Below are positions 33,555 to 46,356 of a DNA stretch of 64,000 bases, piece after piece. How positions within the stretch are numbered: the first letter of the stretch is position 1; the number at the start of each line of letters is the position of its first letter. Location: positions 19,468,001 to 19,532,000 of the forward strand of contig NC_135242.1 in assembly GCF_947623445.1 (NCBI RefSeq). Direction: 5' to 3'. Under the pieces are notes generated by a model. The model was given only the letters and a program-made list of their open reading frames with translations, was not told where the DNA came from and searched no databases. The translations under genes were made by a program, and so were the position numbers. This stretch comes from Clavelina lepadiformis. Lineage: Eukaryota > Chordata > Ascidiacea > Aplousobranchia > Clavelinidae.

Positions 33555-35690
33555 CTAACATGAGTTGCCCATGTTTATTTCTTTGAGTTTTTTCACTGGA
33601 TTTCCTTCATTACTAACTGGTGCCAGTTTTATAGGAGAACATGGCACAAGATTCTGACGGAAAGCAGAGATTATGTTCTCTTCATATGGCATTGTTGATT
33701 CAGTATCATTCCTATGATGCAAAGGGGTGGTATCTGATGGTGTCTCCTCACCAATGGTAGACATACTCAGGTAAAAGCTTGATTTTGCACTGTTGTAGGT
33801 TGTCACACTTTGGGTGTTACCATAATTACAGTGTGCTTCATGGTCACTGCCATTTCTATGCTCCTTGTTATCTGCGTTAATTGGGACATTTCCAGGGTGT
33901 ACAATTGGTATAATATTTTTCCATGGGCCTTGAGGAATACGGCTGTGAGTGTGGAGTGATTGTGGAGTTGTAAAAATACAATTTTTATAATGTTTTTTGC
34001 TTTCATTATTCTTGTACCAGTTGGAATCAATTTTCGCGATGCTGTGCATAGCAGCAATGGTGGCATTCAATGCTGATCCAAATTTTTGGTTGGCGTAGGC
34101 ATCAAAAGATACATTTTCATAGTTACATCTTTTACCAGGAATATATTGTTCTTCATCCACTAGTCGAAAGTAAAGTTCTTTAAAGTCTTTCATCAAATTA
34201 AACCGAGTAATAGAGATGTCTGTTGGTAAAACTTCATCCGTACAATAGTCAAAGTAAGCAAAAAAATACTTTCCGTGATGTTTCTTATAAACAACGTCTT
34301 CCTGGATATGCCTTATAATCGTAGTAAAGACACTGGGAGTTTCATCCATACTTGTATTGTGTTGATACCATGCTATTTTTGCCGCTGGTGACCACACAGC
34401 AATAACTTTATCACACTTAATGGAATTTGATATCCAGTCTGATAACTTTTCGATTGCTATGGTACTTTCCCAAGGCATAAATACAACATCAAAACCCAAA
34501 TCACCCTGAAGGTACTGAGCAAATGTCACCACAACTTCTTCATGTTTTGGATGATCAGGATTAAATACTAAGAGTATCCTTGTCTTTTTTGTCTTATTTT
34601 GACCTTGCTGCAAAGGTCCAGCATACAAATTCGGTTTGTGTGGTTTGTTGCTGACAAGAGGTGGCTTTTTTAAAGCAAAATGTAAAAATTTCCCTGCCAG
34701 TATTAAAAATAAAATTGCGCTAATACCTGGTGTCACTGTAAGAATTAACTGTCTTACCGTAGCAGTTTTTTCACATTGCTCAAATGAAATAACTGTGAAA
34801 GCTTTTTTATCTTTAAGGGCAGAACCCCATGCTGCCAGCGTAAAGTTATTCAGCTTTCTAAAGCTTTTTGGTACCTGTAGCGGGATAACTGAATCGAACA
34901 ACGCACTTTTCCAAGTTTTGCATAGCTTTTTTTGATCCTCAGCCACTGCACAAAACTCAAAAATGGCCGTGTTGCCAAACATGTTGGGAATGTTGAAAGA
35001 ATAATTTACAGCTCTTTCAGCACAATTTATTTCATGTACTTTTATCCATAGATGTTTTCTGATAATGCATGCTTGCACATCTACCATATGGCTGTCTGTG
35101 CATGGAGGGATAGAAATATCAATAGACAAGTGGTCATTGTAAGCATCTGTTGGAAGACTGCTAATGCTCACTGAAAACTTATCACCAGGTATCACTGCTG
35201 GAAACTGACTTAGCAATTGGGAACAGTCAAAATGAAAAATTACAGGTAAATGTTTTTCAAAAGATAGCTGAATATTAAAACAGTAAAATATTTCTTTCTT
35301 CCACAGTATTTCTCTATTTGGCAAGAGCTTTGAGATAAGAATGCGATAACCCTGTAGGTTTCCAATTGTATCATCGGCTGCCGGTGTCCAAGAAAAGTTA
35401 AGTGCTACTTTAGTTTCAAGACCATCCCTGTGTAAATACCACATGTCTCTTGTCAAATAATATGCGGGCAGCACCTCAGAAACTTGATATGGTTTATTTT
35501 GTGGGCCATTGATTGCTCGAGTACTACATTGTTTGTCTTGAATAGAACAGCTTATTAGGTTACCAGTACTCATCTCTTTTTTATTAGAAAATGAAGTAGA
35601 AGAGCAATTACCTGTGCATGACTGTTGCACGGAATGACACTTTGCATACCATAGCAAGCAGGCATAAAAACATACTAGCTCTGATAACAT
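33555..35690 (-). CDS. Long IL-17 receptor-like protein (two-module ectodomain, SEFIR)
   Basis: One exon encodes 711 residues from an ATG at 35690 with a signal peptide (LVCFYACLLWYAKCHS). The ectodomain of about 290 residues has two FN3-like modules. The first includes VALNFSWTPAADD and NLQGYRI, as in vertebrate IL-17RA and relatives; the second includes INCAERAVNYSFNIP. A membrane helix is at about 313-336. SEFIR is at about 370-520 (RILLVFNPDHPKHEEVVV, YLQGDLGFDVVF, KVIAVWSP, FNLMKDFKELYFRL, YIPGKR). A tail of about 190 residues rich in Ser, Thr and His follows. It is intronless, unlike typical vertebrate IL-17 receptor genes. It is arranged head to head with the other long receptor at 42002. 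Confidence 0.88.
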   Translation of the reverse strand: MLSELVCFYACLLWYAKCHSVQQSCTGNCSSTSFSNKKEMSTGNLISCSIQDKQCSTRAINGPQNKPYQVSEVLPAYYLTRDMWYLHRDGLETKVALNFSWTPAADDTIGNLQGYRILISKLLPNREILWKKEIFYCFNIQLSFEKHLPVIFHFDCSQLLSQFPAVIPGDKFSVSISSLPTDAYNDHLSIDISIPPCTDSHMVDVQACIIRKHLWIKVHEINCAERAVNYSFNIPNMFGNTAIFEFCAVAEDQKKLCKTWKSALFDSVIPLQVPKSFRKLNNFTLAAWGSALKDKKAFTVISFEQCEKTATVRQLILTVTPGISAILFLILAGKFLHFALKKPPLVSNKPHKPNLYAGPLQQGQNKTKKTRILLVFNPDHPKHEEVVVTFAQYLQGDLGFDVVFMPWESTIAIEKLSDWISNSIKCDKVIAVWSPAAKIAWYQHNTSMDETPSVFTTIIRHIQEDVVYKKHHGKYFFAYFDYCTDEVLPTDISITRFNLMKDFKELYFRLVDEEQYIPGKRCNYENVSFDAYANQKFGSALNATIAAMHSIAKIDSNWYKNNESKKHYKNCIFTTPQSLHTHSRIPQGPWKNIIPIVHPGNVPINADNKEHRNGSDHEAHCNYGNTQSVTTYNSAKSSFYLSMSTIGEETPSDTTPLHHRNDTESTMPYEENIISAFRQNLVPCSPIKLAPVSNEGNPVKKLKEINMGNSC

Positions 35691-38600
35691 AATTAAAAAA
35701 AGTTCTAGTATCTGTAAATAAAAATAAAAGCTTAAATAATTTAATGCCTCTAGTCCTTGACAATTGGTAAATAATGAAAGTATGCTTTACTGGTACATCT
35801 GCATTTGATTGTTGCAAAGGACAGAAACAAAATTTGAGTACCAGTGCTATAAGTAAATTAATTGATTTATCGAATTTGTTCCCACCTAACAGACAAATCT
35901 TGGTCACCATATTGTAAGTAAGTTATACTACTTTTACAATTCATCTTGCATGTTTAAGAATCATAGTCCAAATTTTACAGCATCATCATTGGTAACCTAC
36001 TCGATTTATGGACAAAACAATAGAAACATACCCTTCATTTTGACTATTCATCATTACTATCATCACAATTCACAAATATGCATCTTTTGTGCTATTAAAG
36101 TTTACCTAATATAGGCTCAAATTCCATTTATTTGTTTGAAAACACTGGTTTTGACCAAAATTTTTCCCTCATTAAGTAAAGTAGAAACATACAATGTGAA
36201 ACAATCGTCACAAAAAGTAACCTTGTAACACTTCAACTAAAAATATGCAATGTTTCTTGCTGTACCGTATTTTTTTTCATAATGAAATACCAATACTTGC
36301 AACCAGATAATTGATAAAGGAGACAGTAATTTTAAAAACAGCATAAAGTTTTTAAAGTTGACAAAAATTGCTCTGAACTCCTTGAAACACACAGTGTATT
36401 TATAACCACTATAACTTCTGTCAACAATAAAATAAACTATGCAAGCTTTAGGGATATTTTTTAATATGTGATATAATATAAATCATTTTAAATCTTGAGT
36501 AAACAAAGCTTTTAAAGCAACATATGATAAATGAGTTTGATGCAGACAAAATCATCCTGCCAGCAAAATGACGTTTTTTTTTCATAATATCGTCTCAGCT
36601 GTTTGCATTGCCATATGTGCAGAGCTGCGATTTATACTTTATTTCGTAGACCTTGGTTGTTTCCATGACAATACAAAATTTTACAAATTCCATAAGTGTT
36701 TAATAAAAGAATATGCTCGAATTCATTTACTCCCAATTTAGCATGCATACAAGTTTCAAGCATATTAACTACGTTGTCATATCTATTTTGATGTAAAACC
36801 TGTGTGAGTTTTGTGAACACGATAGAAGTATCTGATAGGGTTAGACACATACACCCAATGCTTCTGTTGAGTAGATAATAGTTTCTTGTAATTTATATAC
36901 AAGTTATACATGTATTACATGTATTTATATACATGTAGTAGAAAGTGTGGTAGGAAAAATGGAAAACCATGTATTTATAAAAATGCAATCTAGAATGTTT
37001 TACATGATGCTACTGTCACGCCAAATTCTTGTAGATCCAGGTTTTCTCGCTCTAACAGCTCATCACTTAATTAAAGCAGGCCTTATTGATAATGAAAACG
37101 GTTTACTATAAGACTGCTTGAATGTATTTAAAATAGAACACGCATGTAGCATGATACAGACTTTAGACACCATTTCAAAAGTAACAAACATTGCTGCTCA
37201 AACGCCCAACGCAGACTGGCCTTCGAACAGAGCATCACACAACCAATTACAATAATTACAATTTCACTAAAAGCATACGACGTTTCTCACTTCCTGGAAA
37301 AAAGGCATAAATGACAAAGTGTTTATGACACACAAAATGAACTCGAACCGTAGGTTAAAAAGCATACTAAAAATACATAAGATCAAAATTACAACTAAAT
37401 GATACACAAAGTAGTGGACAACAATTAGTGTACACTTCGTTATAGGTATATCCTTATAAGTTAGTCTAAACCCATGCAAGAGTAAAGAGCTATGTGATAA
37501 TAATGCCATGAAAGCGTCAAAAAATGATAATCTTAACATGCAGTTATATGGGCTACTGAAACATACAAAAACAATAAAACACAAGAAAAAAATATTTCGT
37601 GATACTACTGGATGACACTTATCTTAGCTGTAATTATTTCCATCTTGCATCCGTTATTTCCATATATTTACTGAACATTACTTAGACTTACGACTTACTC
37701 TTTCTAGAGGAGGATAAGTTGGCAAGTTTCTACTCAGCATTAAACCGCAAAATACATAGTCAACATATGGACTGAAGAGGTGCGTATTTCACATAAGTAC
37801 CAAAATGAGTACATCATTTGAGAGTACCGGCAGTCTGAAACATAGACAAAGGCACTACATTGTCTTTGTATGATGGTTCTTGCCCAAACCATTAAGGGGC
37901 TACATTGTGGCACTTCTTTGTACCGGAAAATTTGTACGTAACTTGAGAACAGACGTGGATAGACATCAGTTCCTTGCATTCAAATGAACTTCTTTTAAAT
38001 TAATGGGACTTGAGTTACTGTGTTTACTCAAATAGAGGACATAGCTGCTATTTTCATGATTTTTATTGTTTTTGAAATCATTTTGCAACTTTTTATCAAG
38101 AGCACCTTTTAATCAAAGCCAGCCTTATTTTTCTCACCATAATACATTTCTCTGACTAGTACTGTATGCACTACAACTGCTGTACTGCTAATTCTGCTGA
38201 CCTGTAGTTACATATGTACGGTGGTTACTCTCACTTCTTTAAGCCTTTTTTGATGACAAGACAATGTTTTCACACTTTACATGCTTTTAGTCTGGTTATG
38301 TTTCAGCATCATTGCATGAGCTTTTTACTTAATCATGGGCATCTTCTCTTATTTTAAAACCATTCCAGATGACCAATCAAGGGTGTAGGTAAGCTGATAC
38401 TCTACACTTTGGTATGTACATGGTTTCATTGTATTTATCATAACAAACATGTGGTTTCATTGAAAGCTATTTGGATTTGCCAGGACTGTACTGATGGGTC
38501 ACAAGGACATTTTGCTAATAACTAGAATTATTAAGATACAACAACAACAATGTATGGTTATAAATTAGTTGGATTACACTCATTGTGTCAAACTGTTTCT

Positions 38601-41600
38601 TACAAGCAATTTAAATTCATAAAAATAAGAATGAAAAATGTTTCCATCTGGGGACAAAAGGTTTAGAAAGTTAATAACTGTGGCAAAAATATCCCAACTA
38701 AAATATTAAAAAATTTTATTAATGTGAAGGATAACAATGCAATACTTCTAAAGAATATTTCAAGAAGTGTTTGAAATCTCTGCAGCATGGCTTTAATTTC
38801 TATTGCATTCATCTGCTCAGTAAAATATTTTTGTCAGAAATAATATTTTAAAGTAATTCATTGCTTACCCTCACTTTTGCATCATGCTCAACTCTTTCCC
38901 TGTGTACTGGTAGGTGTTATTTTTTTTGCAATCTACCATTTCTATGAAATATTAAGCTTAACTTATGAATTGGAAATTATTTTCTGTTTGATTCTTACCT
39001 AATCTATATTCTGATTCGACTTCAATAACCTTTCAGAAGGGTTGCGTGTCCAGTCCAGAAACACTCTTAACTTATTGGTTAAGCGTACATTATTTTAAAT
39101 TAACTTCTCTATAATTTTTTATTTCATGTTCCAAATGAAGAGATAACATCCGAAAGATAAATATCACATATAAATGCTGTGCATTTGCTTCACTAAACAT
39201 TCTACAATCATCGTATAGACATAATTTCCACCTGATAGACGCTCAGTTATCGACCCTGACACACTTGTGTTCATCTCCAAGGCTAAGGACTGAACAAAGC
39301 CATATATATACAGGTTTAGAGAGGATAACGAAACCAATAACTATTTTGCTGAATACAACAAATATAACTTATATTGCACACATGAAGTGGTGTAATAAAA
39401 ATGTGATTAGAATGCACTTTGCTGTTTGGCCAATAAAGATAAAGTAAAATAGTTTATTTTTTGTTTCAAAACCTGCTCATTAGTTGTTAGCTCTAAGATA
39501 GGCTATCGCTCCTTTATTATGTTTTATGCAATCGCCATTGGTGTTCTAAAGTAGACAAAACAAGGTCATGAAATCAATTAAATCTGACATCATTTTATTG
39601 CAGGAAAAAAACCATGCATCAAAATGTGCTTGCAAAACAAGTCTAAAGCTTACGTAATAACATTATATGTGTATGTCTGGCGTCACTTTTATAGGAGGAA
39701 GAAACAGAGCCTATATCAATAGTCAATACCAAGACTGATTTGTTTCTATAAACAAAACCCATTGAATTCCCGTCTTTCTCTGTGATGTGACAGAGCACGT
39801 TGAATACTTTGTGTATTTTTTATTCAAACCTTTTAGCCATTTAAACGATTTATAGCAACGCCAAATAAGAATATTTGATACCATATCACACAAGCCTCAC
39901 AGCTTGGAGGTCTATAGGCTAATGACGGCTAGGCCTATTAGGCTATAATCTTTGTCAACATCACGAAAAGCACAAATGGGGAATTGCAAACGCAAATAAA
40001 ATCCTACAATTATGCATTAGTTCGACTTAAATAGACAACAAACATTCAACGGAATGGTAAAATAGGTATTTACTAAAGCTCGATACCTCATGCTTCATGT
40101 TGGTTAACTTGTTTACGACTTGTTATCGTTTTAAGGTTTTTGGTAATCATAGCAGGGAAGTCCCCAAATACCTTCTTTTCACAAAGAAGGCAAAAAGTTA
40201 AATCAAGTTTTAATTAGCGTTTAAGTATAGCTGAACCTAATTTAAAAAATTCTTAAAACTGCAATTTTTTTTTACAAAAAAATAGTAAAAATACATGTAA
40301 ATAAAAAATTTAAATCTATTTATGTTGCCCATGATTGTTTCAATTTAGGTTTTTTCCCTTTTTGTCATTTTCAGTTTCGATCAAAAAGAAAATTTTATAG
40401 TCTACATTCTACAGTCAGTAGGTTACTAATACTATATTTATTTTTTCCCCAGACCTAAGTTAAAAGCGCCGTAGGTAGTTTACGACTTGTTCTGGTTCCA
40501 TGTTCAAATATAAAGTAGGCTATATATTTTATTTTAGTTGATATTAGCCAGAGGTGCAATGCCTATGTTTTAGGTCGGACTGAGTATGGCCGTTTTTAGC
40601 AAGACCTTGGGTGCGCCAAACAACCAAAAATGACAAGTGCAGTGCGTAAAAATGCTCAGACACAATGGAAGTGCGCACTTAGATTCGAAATTACACAGTT
40701 TGACGTATTCAACTTTTAAATCATTTGAAAATTGAGTTCCAAGTCATTAAGTGCAAAATAATGCACCTTAAGTGCGGCACTGAAGCTCATGAAAAGCAGT
40801 ATTAGGTGCGTCCATTCCAAACTCTTCAGTTTGGGTTTTAGGTGGCACCGCTGCACCCCAGAGCTCGGTAGGGTCTGATAAAGCCCACCAATGCCATGCA
40901 CCATTCCCTATGCTGTTTCTACATTTTGTCACATTTTGTGTTTGGAATCATTAATTAATTATCATCATAAAATACATTTGAGTTTCAGGCAAATAAAAAA
41001 AATTCATATATCTTATCATTTGAAAAAGTTATTAACAGTGCTGCCGTAGTTCACAAGAGTGTCAAATCAGCACTGCATCCCTGATAATAGTGATGTGAGA
41101 GTCGCATGTGTCATTTAGTGCAAATTTATAAGGTGTGTTTGCTATAGCAGCAAGGTCAGGAGATTAAGAAGCTACAGAATCTTTCTACTCTAAAGCTTTT
41201 CTATAGGCCCAATTGCATTTTGTATTAATTGAAAAATTTTACTGAAAATATACTGATCTTGTTCTTCTCAGAAGCGTACCTAATTTTTTATTTCTTATGC
41301 TTTTTAACATACCATATGTATTGTACGTATAATTGTATATCATGTAATTAGATCAATATGGTATCATACTTAACCCCAGGATTGCAACCGATACCTGTTT
41401 TACAGAAGATGTCTTGTTCCTCCCTTGTGTAAAACAGGTATCAATCAATACAGGTATAAGTCTCATTTCATTGGCAAAGGTGCTTGTTAGCAAATATGCA
41501 CATAAGTAAATTGAATGCATAATTTTAATTTAGGCTGCCAGTATTTCACCGGAAAAAACTGCATTCGAAGCTAGTTTTCACAGAAACTTCTTAACATAAC

Positions 41601-42001
41601 TAAAATGTTACTACATAGTAACCTAAACCTATCCCAAGTCCACCTTCTAAACTCAATCTAACTTCAATAAAACCTTAAGTAGCTTAAACAGACTTTCTGC
41701 ATACCCATTCTCCTAACCTAACCGCTTATCTACGCACATATGGTGAAATAGTCACTTGGTTTAATTTAATGCACAAGCATTGCCAAATTTGTTAAACTAC
41801 CTGCCTGAAAACAAATTTGGTGGCTTGGTTTGTGGACTTTTCTATTCCACAAACCAAATGATCAAAGCGAGCAGTCCAAGAAGACTTAACAGTCTAAGAT
41901 TAATAAACTTGTATATTTGAGGGCAACCTTTATTGTACACACCATATATTTTATACCTTTTAAATCAAAAATGTTTGCTGCAGGACTACGGGATTAAGAT
42001 A
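35691..42001. other. 6.3-kb region between the divergent long receptor genes
   Basis: No coding exon is recognised. It should hold the promoters and any non-coding 5' exons of both long SEFIR receptors. An acceptor-like tttgctgcag ends at 41982, 19 bases before the plus-strand ATG, so a spliced leader is possible. A repeat copy is at 41533-41755. Confidence 0.5.
41533..41755 (-). repeat. Dispersed repeat, copy 2
   Basis: The reverse complement of this block matches 5819-6052 along most of its length. It begins gtgactatttcacc and ends actggcagcc, and the copies differ by scattered substitutions and small indels. It lies about 250 bases upstream of the long receptor start. Confidence 0.6.
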
Positions 42002-44026
42002 ATGTTGAAAGAATGCATTTGCGTCATATTACTTTTAACCAATGTATATTTTACTTTAGTAATCTGTTATGAGTTGTGCCCCAAGGCGTGTTCCTCGTTA
42101 TTGCTATACAGAAATACTGGATACAGGTCTTCTGTTGACATACCATGTACAATGGAAGACCAATCGGAAAAATCCAGACCTTGTCCAGTCATTTCAAGTT
42201 CTGCAACACTTATCGCAAACCAGACAGTTGACAGCAGTTGGTCTTTATGCCTTGACAGAACAAGAAATCTTAAAAGAATCATGCTTACTTTTTCTTGGAA
42301 TTTTAATGTAAATTATAATCTTGGAAAACTTTGTGGATACCATATTAGAGCTCAGAAAGCAGACTTGATTGAAGGTAGTAATGTCTCATGCTGGTTGTCA
42401 AGGACAGCTCTTTATGCCCTTTCATTCTCTGCACCAGAAAACTTCAGAGCACAGTTACAGTATACCTGCTTTGAATTGCCAAATAAAACCGATGTTATAG
42501 CACCAGGTGAAGAATTTCAGTTTAACATCCAAAGCATACCAAGACAGGAAAATAAACTCCAAAACTGGCATTTGAAGTCAAATATTTTGTTACCTGATTG
42601 CAGTTATGCAGAAATCCAGGGCTTACCTCAGTGCAACTATTCTGGTTCTGTGCAGATCAATTGTGAAAGCAAGACTTACTCCCTTGAATACCAAGTTCCA
42701 TATTTTAAGTCATACTTAAATGCTGTAATTTTTATTTGGGAGTCTGATGCTGATTTTTACAGAATTGATAATTTGCCACTTTCTGGAACAGTTGCTAATC
42801 AAACATTTCCCAAAGCTTTTGATTCCAAAAATTATTCTTTCCAAATTACAGCAACATTGAATGACGACAAGATCTTTAGCCTTTATCGCAGCAAAAAGAT
42901 TAGCATAGACTTTTGTAAATGTAAACTACCCCAACACCAGTCATTTCTTCCTTTAATTTCTGTGATAGTGATAGCATTTGTGATGATTGTTACTGCCATC
43001 TTCTGCTGGAAAAAGCAGAATGCAAAAGAAAATACCCGCCTACCCAATGGTGAAAATGATGTCTGTGACGTTACAGACTTTTCCGAATTGTTAGACGAAC
43101 CAAATCGAGAAGATGAACAAATAAGGCTGTTTGTTCTGTTTGAAAATGACAACGGGCCACACCAAAATGTTGTTTTACAGTTTGTCAACTTTTTGGTAGA
43201 AGATTTGGGATTTGATGTCATCTGTGAACTTTTCACTAATGAAGAAAGATACTGTAGCAACATGGAGTGGATGCTGAGAAGTTTGAATGAAGTTGACAAG
43301 ATCCTCGTAATTTGGTCACCAAAGGTAGTTCAAGCAAGTCAAAAAATTAACAATGATGAAATGAGACAAGATTCTTTTATTCCTGTATTAAATCATATTC
43401 AAAAGGATCTTTTTTATGACAACAACAGAAGCAAGTATTATTTTTCTTATTTTGATTATTGTACCGAAGAGGACCTTCCTTCATTCTTTCAGCAACCATT
43501 TTTGAAGCATTTTAAGCTGATGCAAGAAATGGAAGATTTGTACTTTCTTTTGAAAAACCAAGCTAAGTACCAGCCTGGCATTGAAGTTCGGGCATACCAG
43601 GCCTCCTTCGAGCAATATCACACACACGAATCGAATAAACATGGTAAAAATTTAAGAAATGCAATTTTTGAAATGTACGTATACATGAATAGCAGCCCTG
43701 AAGCAAAAAGCTCTTATTGTAGCAAATCATCGGGAAAGTTTGTGGGTCCTAGTACATCACTGGAAGATACAAAGTGTATGGTTGGAGTCAAACTTTTAGA
43801 TATCATACCACCACCATGCATTCAACCAAAGATTCAAAAATTTAAAACAAAAACCGATTCATATAATGCCACTGAGACGAGTCTCCAAGCTTATCAGCAT
43901 ATTCCTGAGTCCGATGCAAACAGTGAGGGGGAAAGTGGAGGCAGCGGAAAAAAATTCAGAGGAACTCCACTTCCCGCCATCAAAGAAGAGTCAAATTTCA
44001 CCGCGATGAATAAAGTTTTCTTATGA
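42002..44026 (+). CDS. Long IL-17 receptor-like protein (two-module ectodomain, SEFIR)
   Basis: A single exon encodes about 674 residues. I chose the ATG at 42002 because it opens a clear signal peptide (CVILLLTNVYFTLVICYE) and follows an acceptor-like site; the upstream in-frame extension has no ATG. The ectodomain (about 290 residues) has a first module with IMLTFSWNFNVNY and LCGYHIRA, and a second with INCESKTYSLEYQVP. A membrane helix is at about 316-336 (LISVIVIAFVMIVTAIFCW). SEFIR is at about 375-530 (RLFVLFENDNGPHQNVV, FLVEDLGFDVI, KILVIWSP, MEDLYFLL, YQPGIE), followed by a tail of about 145 residues. AATAAA occurs at 44037-44042 and 44090-44095. Its paralogue is the minus-strand gene at 33555. 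Confidence 0.88.
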   Translation: MLKECICVILLLTNVYFTLVICYELCPKACSSLLLYRNTGYRSSVDIPCTMEDQSEKSRPCPVISSSATLIANQTVDSSWSLCLDRTRNLKRIMLTFSWNFNVNYNLGKLCGYHIRAQKADLIEGSNVSCWLSRTALYALSFSAPENFRAQLQYTCFELPNKTDVIAPGEEFQFNIQSIPRQENKLQNWHLKSNILLPDCSYAEIQGLPQCNYSGSVQINCESKTYSLEYQVPYFKSYLNAVIFIWESDADFYRIDNLPLSGTVANQTFPKAFDSKNYSFQITATLNDDKIFSLYRSKKISIDFCKCKLPQHQSFLPLISVIVIAFVMIVTAIFCWKKQNAKENTRLPNGENDVCDVTDFSELLDEPNREDEQIRLFVLFENDNGPHQNVVLQFVNFLVEDLGFDVICELFTNEERYCSNMEWMLRSLNEVDKILVIWSPKVVQASQKINNDEMRQDSFIPVLNHIQKDLFYDNNRSKYYFSYFDYCTEEDLPSFFQQPFLKHFKLMQEMEDLYFLLKNQAKYQPGIEVRAYQASFEQYHTHESNKHGKNLRNAIFEMYVYMNSSPEAKSSYCSKSSGKFVGPSTSLEDTKCMVGVKLLDIIPPPCIQPKIQKFKTKTDSYNATETSLQAYQHIPESDANSEGESGGSGKKFRGTPLPAIKEESNFTAMNKVFL

Positions 44027-46356
44027 TACTATTAGCAATAAAAAGAATTTTTTCCTCTTATAGTGCAGTTGTCAGAAAAGTGAAACAGGAATAAACTTAT
44101 CTGGATATGTTTCAGTACATACATTGGTGTTAGCTAAATAGCATTGAAGATTTTAGTGTTATTTTTGTTTCAATTCCCCTCTACATTTCTATTGTTTATC
44201 AAACCATACATACACACGATTTATGCTCTGCCGTATTGAAGTTCATTTTTATTGCAATAGACGTATCAGTATATATGCTGCTACTCTCACATTGTTCATC
44301 TGTCAATTATTTTTTAAAACGCCATCTAGTCTTATGTAAATTGCTCAATTGTAGCTGCTTTCATGAAATATTTACCTGACACAATTTTACCTTTTTATCA
44401 GGCTTTGACACTAGTTTGTAATATGTTTGTTATGCACTGAATATTTTATGGCGGTATCTTTGAGTTCACATTATGCAGTATTATATTACGTGTAGTAGTA
44501 AAAAGTATAACATGTTCGCCTTGTGGTGGTTAGTAGTATATGTGTATCGGGAGCAAGCAGCTCCTTTTTGTATTATCATGTTGCTTGCTTAATTTCGTTT
44601 TCTTAAAATTTTCTCTGAGAATAACTTGAGCCATTTTTGTAGTATCCAGCTAGTGTTGTAATGAATCAACCAGAACTGAAGTCGAAGTCATTTCATTAAA
44701 AAATTTTGACTCAAGTCAAGACAATTCAAATTAAGTCGTTTCTTGCGTGTTAATGTATTGTATAGATAAACTAACAAATGTCACAAGTTAATGTATTTCA
44801 AGTTAAATTGAGTTATTTCCTGAAAAAGATTTGGGTTGAATTGTTTAAATTTGAGTCAAGTCAGTTGAAATATGTGACGTGGGTCTTAGCACCTCTCAGA
44901 CCTTTTTTAAGCTTGCAATTATTCTATTTCTGCATGTCTGCCAAGTTCCATTTTCTTCTTGCCTTGCAGATAAAGCTTTGAAGAACTTACAGACAAAGTT
45001 TGTTTTCTGTTTGAAATTCCATTTTGCTCAGTGTCCATGCTGTCCATGGTTGTTTTTCATTGTTTCACGTTTGTTAACTTTTTATGTGCTACTAACTCAA
45101 TATTATACATATTTTGTTTGTACAGTTAACCAAAATGCCAAACTAACATATATATGCAACATCTTGTTGTTTTATCTTTTATTGTTTAACATTGTCTGTA
45201 GTTACATACATATTATTAAAACAAAAGTTACTTTCAAAATCACTGTCAAAAATTATTCCAAATACTTAAAATCCATAAAATTGCTGTGCCATTGAGTTTA
45301 TTGCTTCATTAATGGCGAGTATGTGTTGTATGGCAGTTATAACAATTCTAAACTTCTGTCTTGGCCCCATTTATTTGGGGACACGTTTTTGTATCAAAAA
45401 CAGAGCAATATCCTCATCGGAATAAGTTTCAAATGCTGTCGTTCATCGTATTCCAATCATGAAAATTAGTACTTTTATTAATAACATTCGTTCATAAGCT
45501 TAGAATTAGTTTTGCTTTTGCAATGGCAAGTGATTGTGATCAAGTCTTATCTGCGCACAAAGTCACACCACGCGCGGTTTGTTTGTGTTAGCTAAGTGTT
45601 TAAAATTGACAGCCTTATCCAACTGCATATTTATCTTATGTTTGTTGTAACCGAATCTACATTGATTTTCTCATGGTTGAGAGGATGTTAAATGATTGTG
45701 TTAGTATCATGAAAAAGTGTCAGGGACAGAAGATGAAGTTGTCGTCCGTATTATCCTGATTGGAATATTACTTATGACTAACGGTTATACAACATCTATT
45801 TTATTTTCTCGAAACACGTCATGCTGGAAACTGCCTCATGCCCGTTGATAAGAAAACGTTATATCAAACATTGTAAAAAATGAATTTAATTAATTTAATT
45901 GAACTGCGTAATTTATTTAACGCTGCTCTAGTTTTCCGAATTTGACCATAAACTAATTGCGTCCCGTTTACTGCAAAGACCATCGATTTCTGGCACTAAT
46001 CATATTTATTCCTTGGAGTCAATTTATTGCCAGAGCTAATCAATATTGATCACACGAAGTATTGAATTAACCTCTTCAAGAGAAGTCAGCAACTTATTTG
46101 TTTTTCTTTATGGTTACTAAACCTGGTGGTTTATTGTCCAGCAAGAGTCTTATTACCTTCCAGTTTGAAAGAGAAAATCAACTGTAACGCGAACTTTTTT
46201 GTGGCTATATCGGTAGACAGGAAACGCAGCAGTTTACGACTTGAAATAAGATTGCTACATTACTGGTTAAACTTAAGAAGCAGCCGGTAGTTTCGATTCA
46301 TTGTGTTTTGGTCCGTAAGTCTAATGAGAGAAAGAATTTAGACAGTTCAAGCAAAA
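44027..46356. other. Spacer between the IL-17R-like gene and anosmin
   Basis: The stretch holds the 3' untranslated end of the receptor gene and presumably the anosmin promoter. Around 44670-44880 the phrase aagtca recurs on both strands (ttgactcaagtcaagac and tttgagtcaagtcag), probably a decayed dispersed repeat. No gene is supported. Confidence 0.5.

Noticed and set aside
40560..40920. Possible SINE around the ggcaccgctgcacccc phrase
   Set aside because: No convincing A and B boxes and no poly(A) tail or target duplication found.
42883..43299. 138-codon minus frame antisense to the long SEFIR receptor
   Set aside because: It is a shadow of the coding sequence on the other strand.
44879..45295. 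138-codon plus frame after the long receptor
   Set aside because: Its translation is dominated by Leu, Phe, Ile and Tyr, as expected from AT-rich DNA, and includes a diverged repeat.
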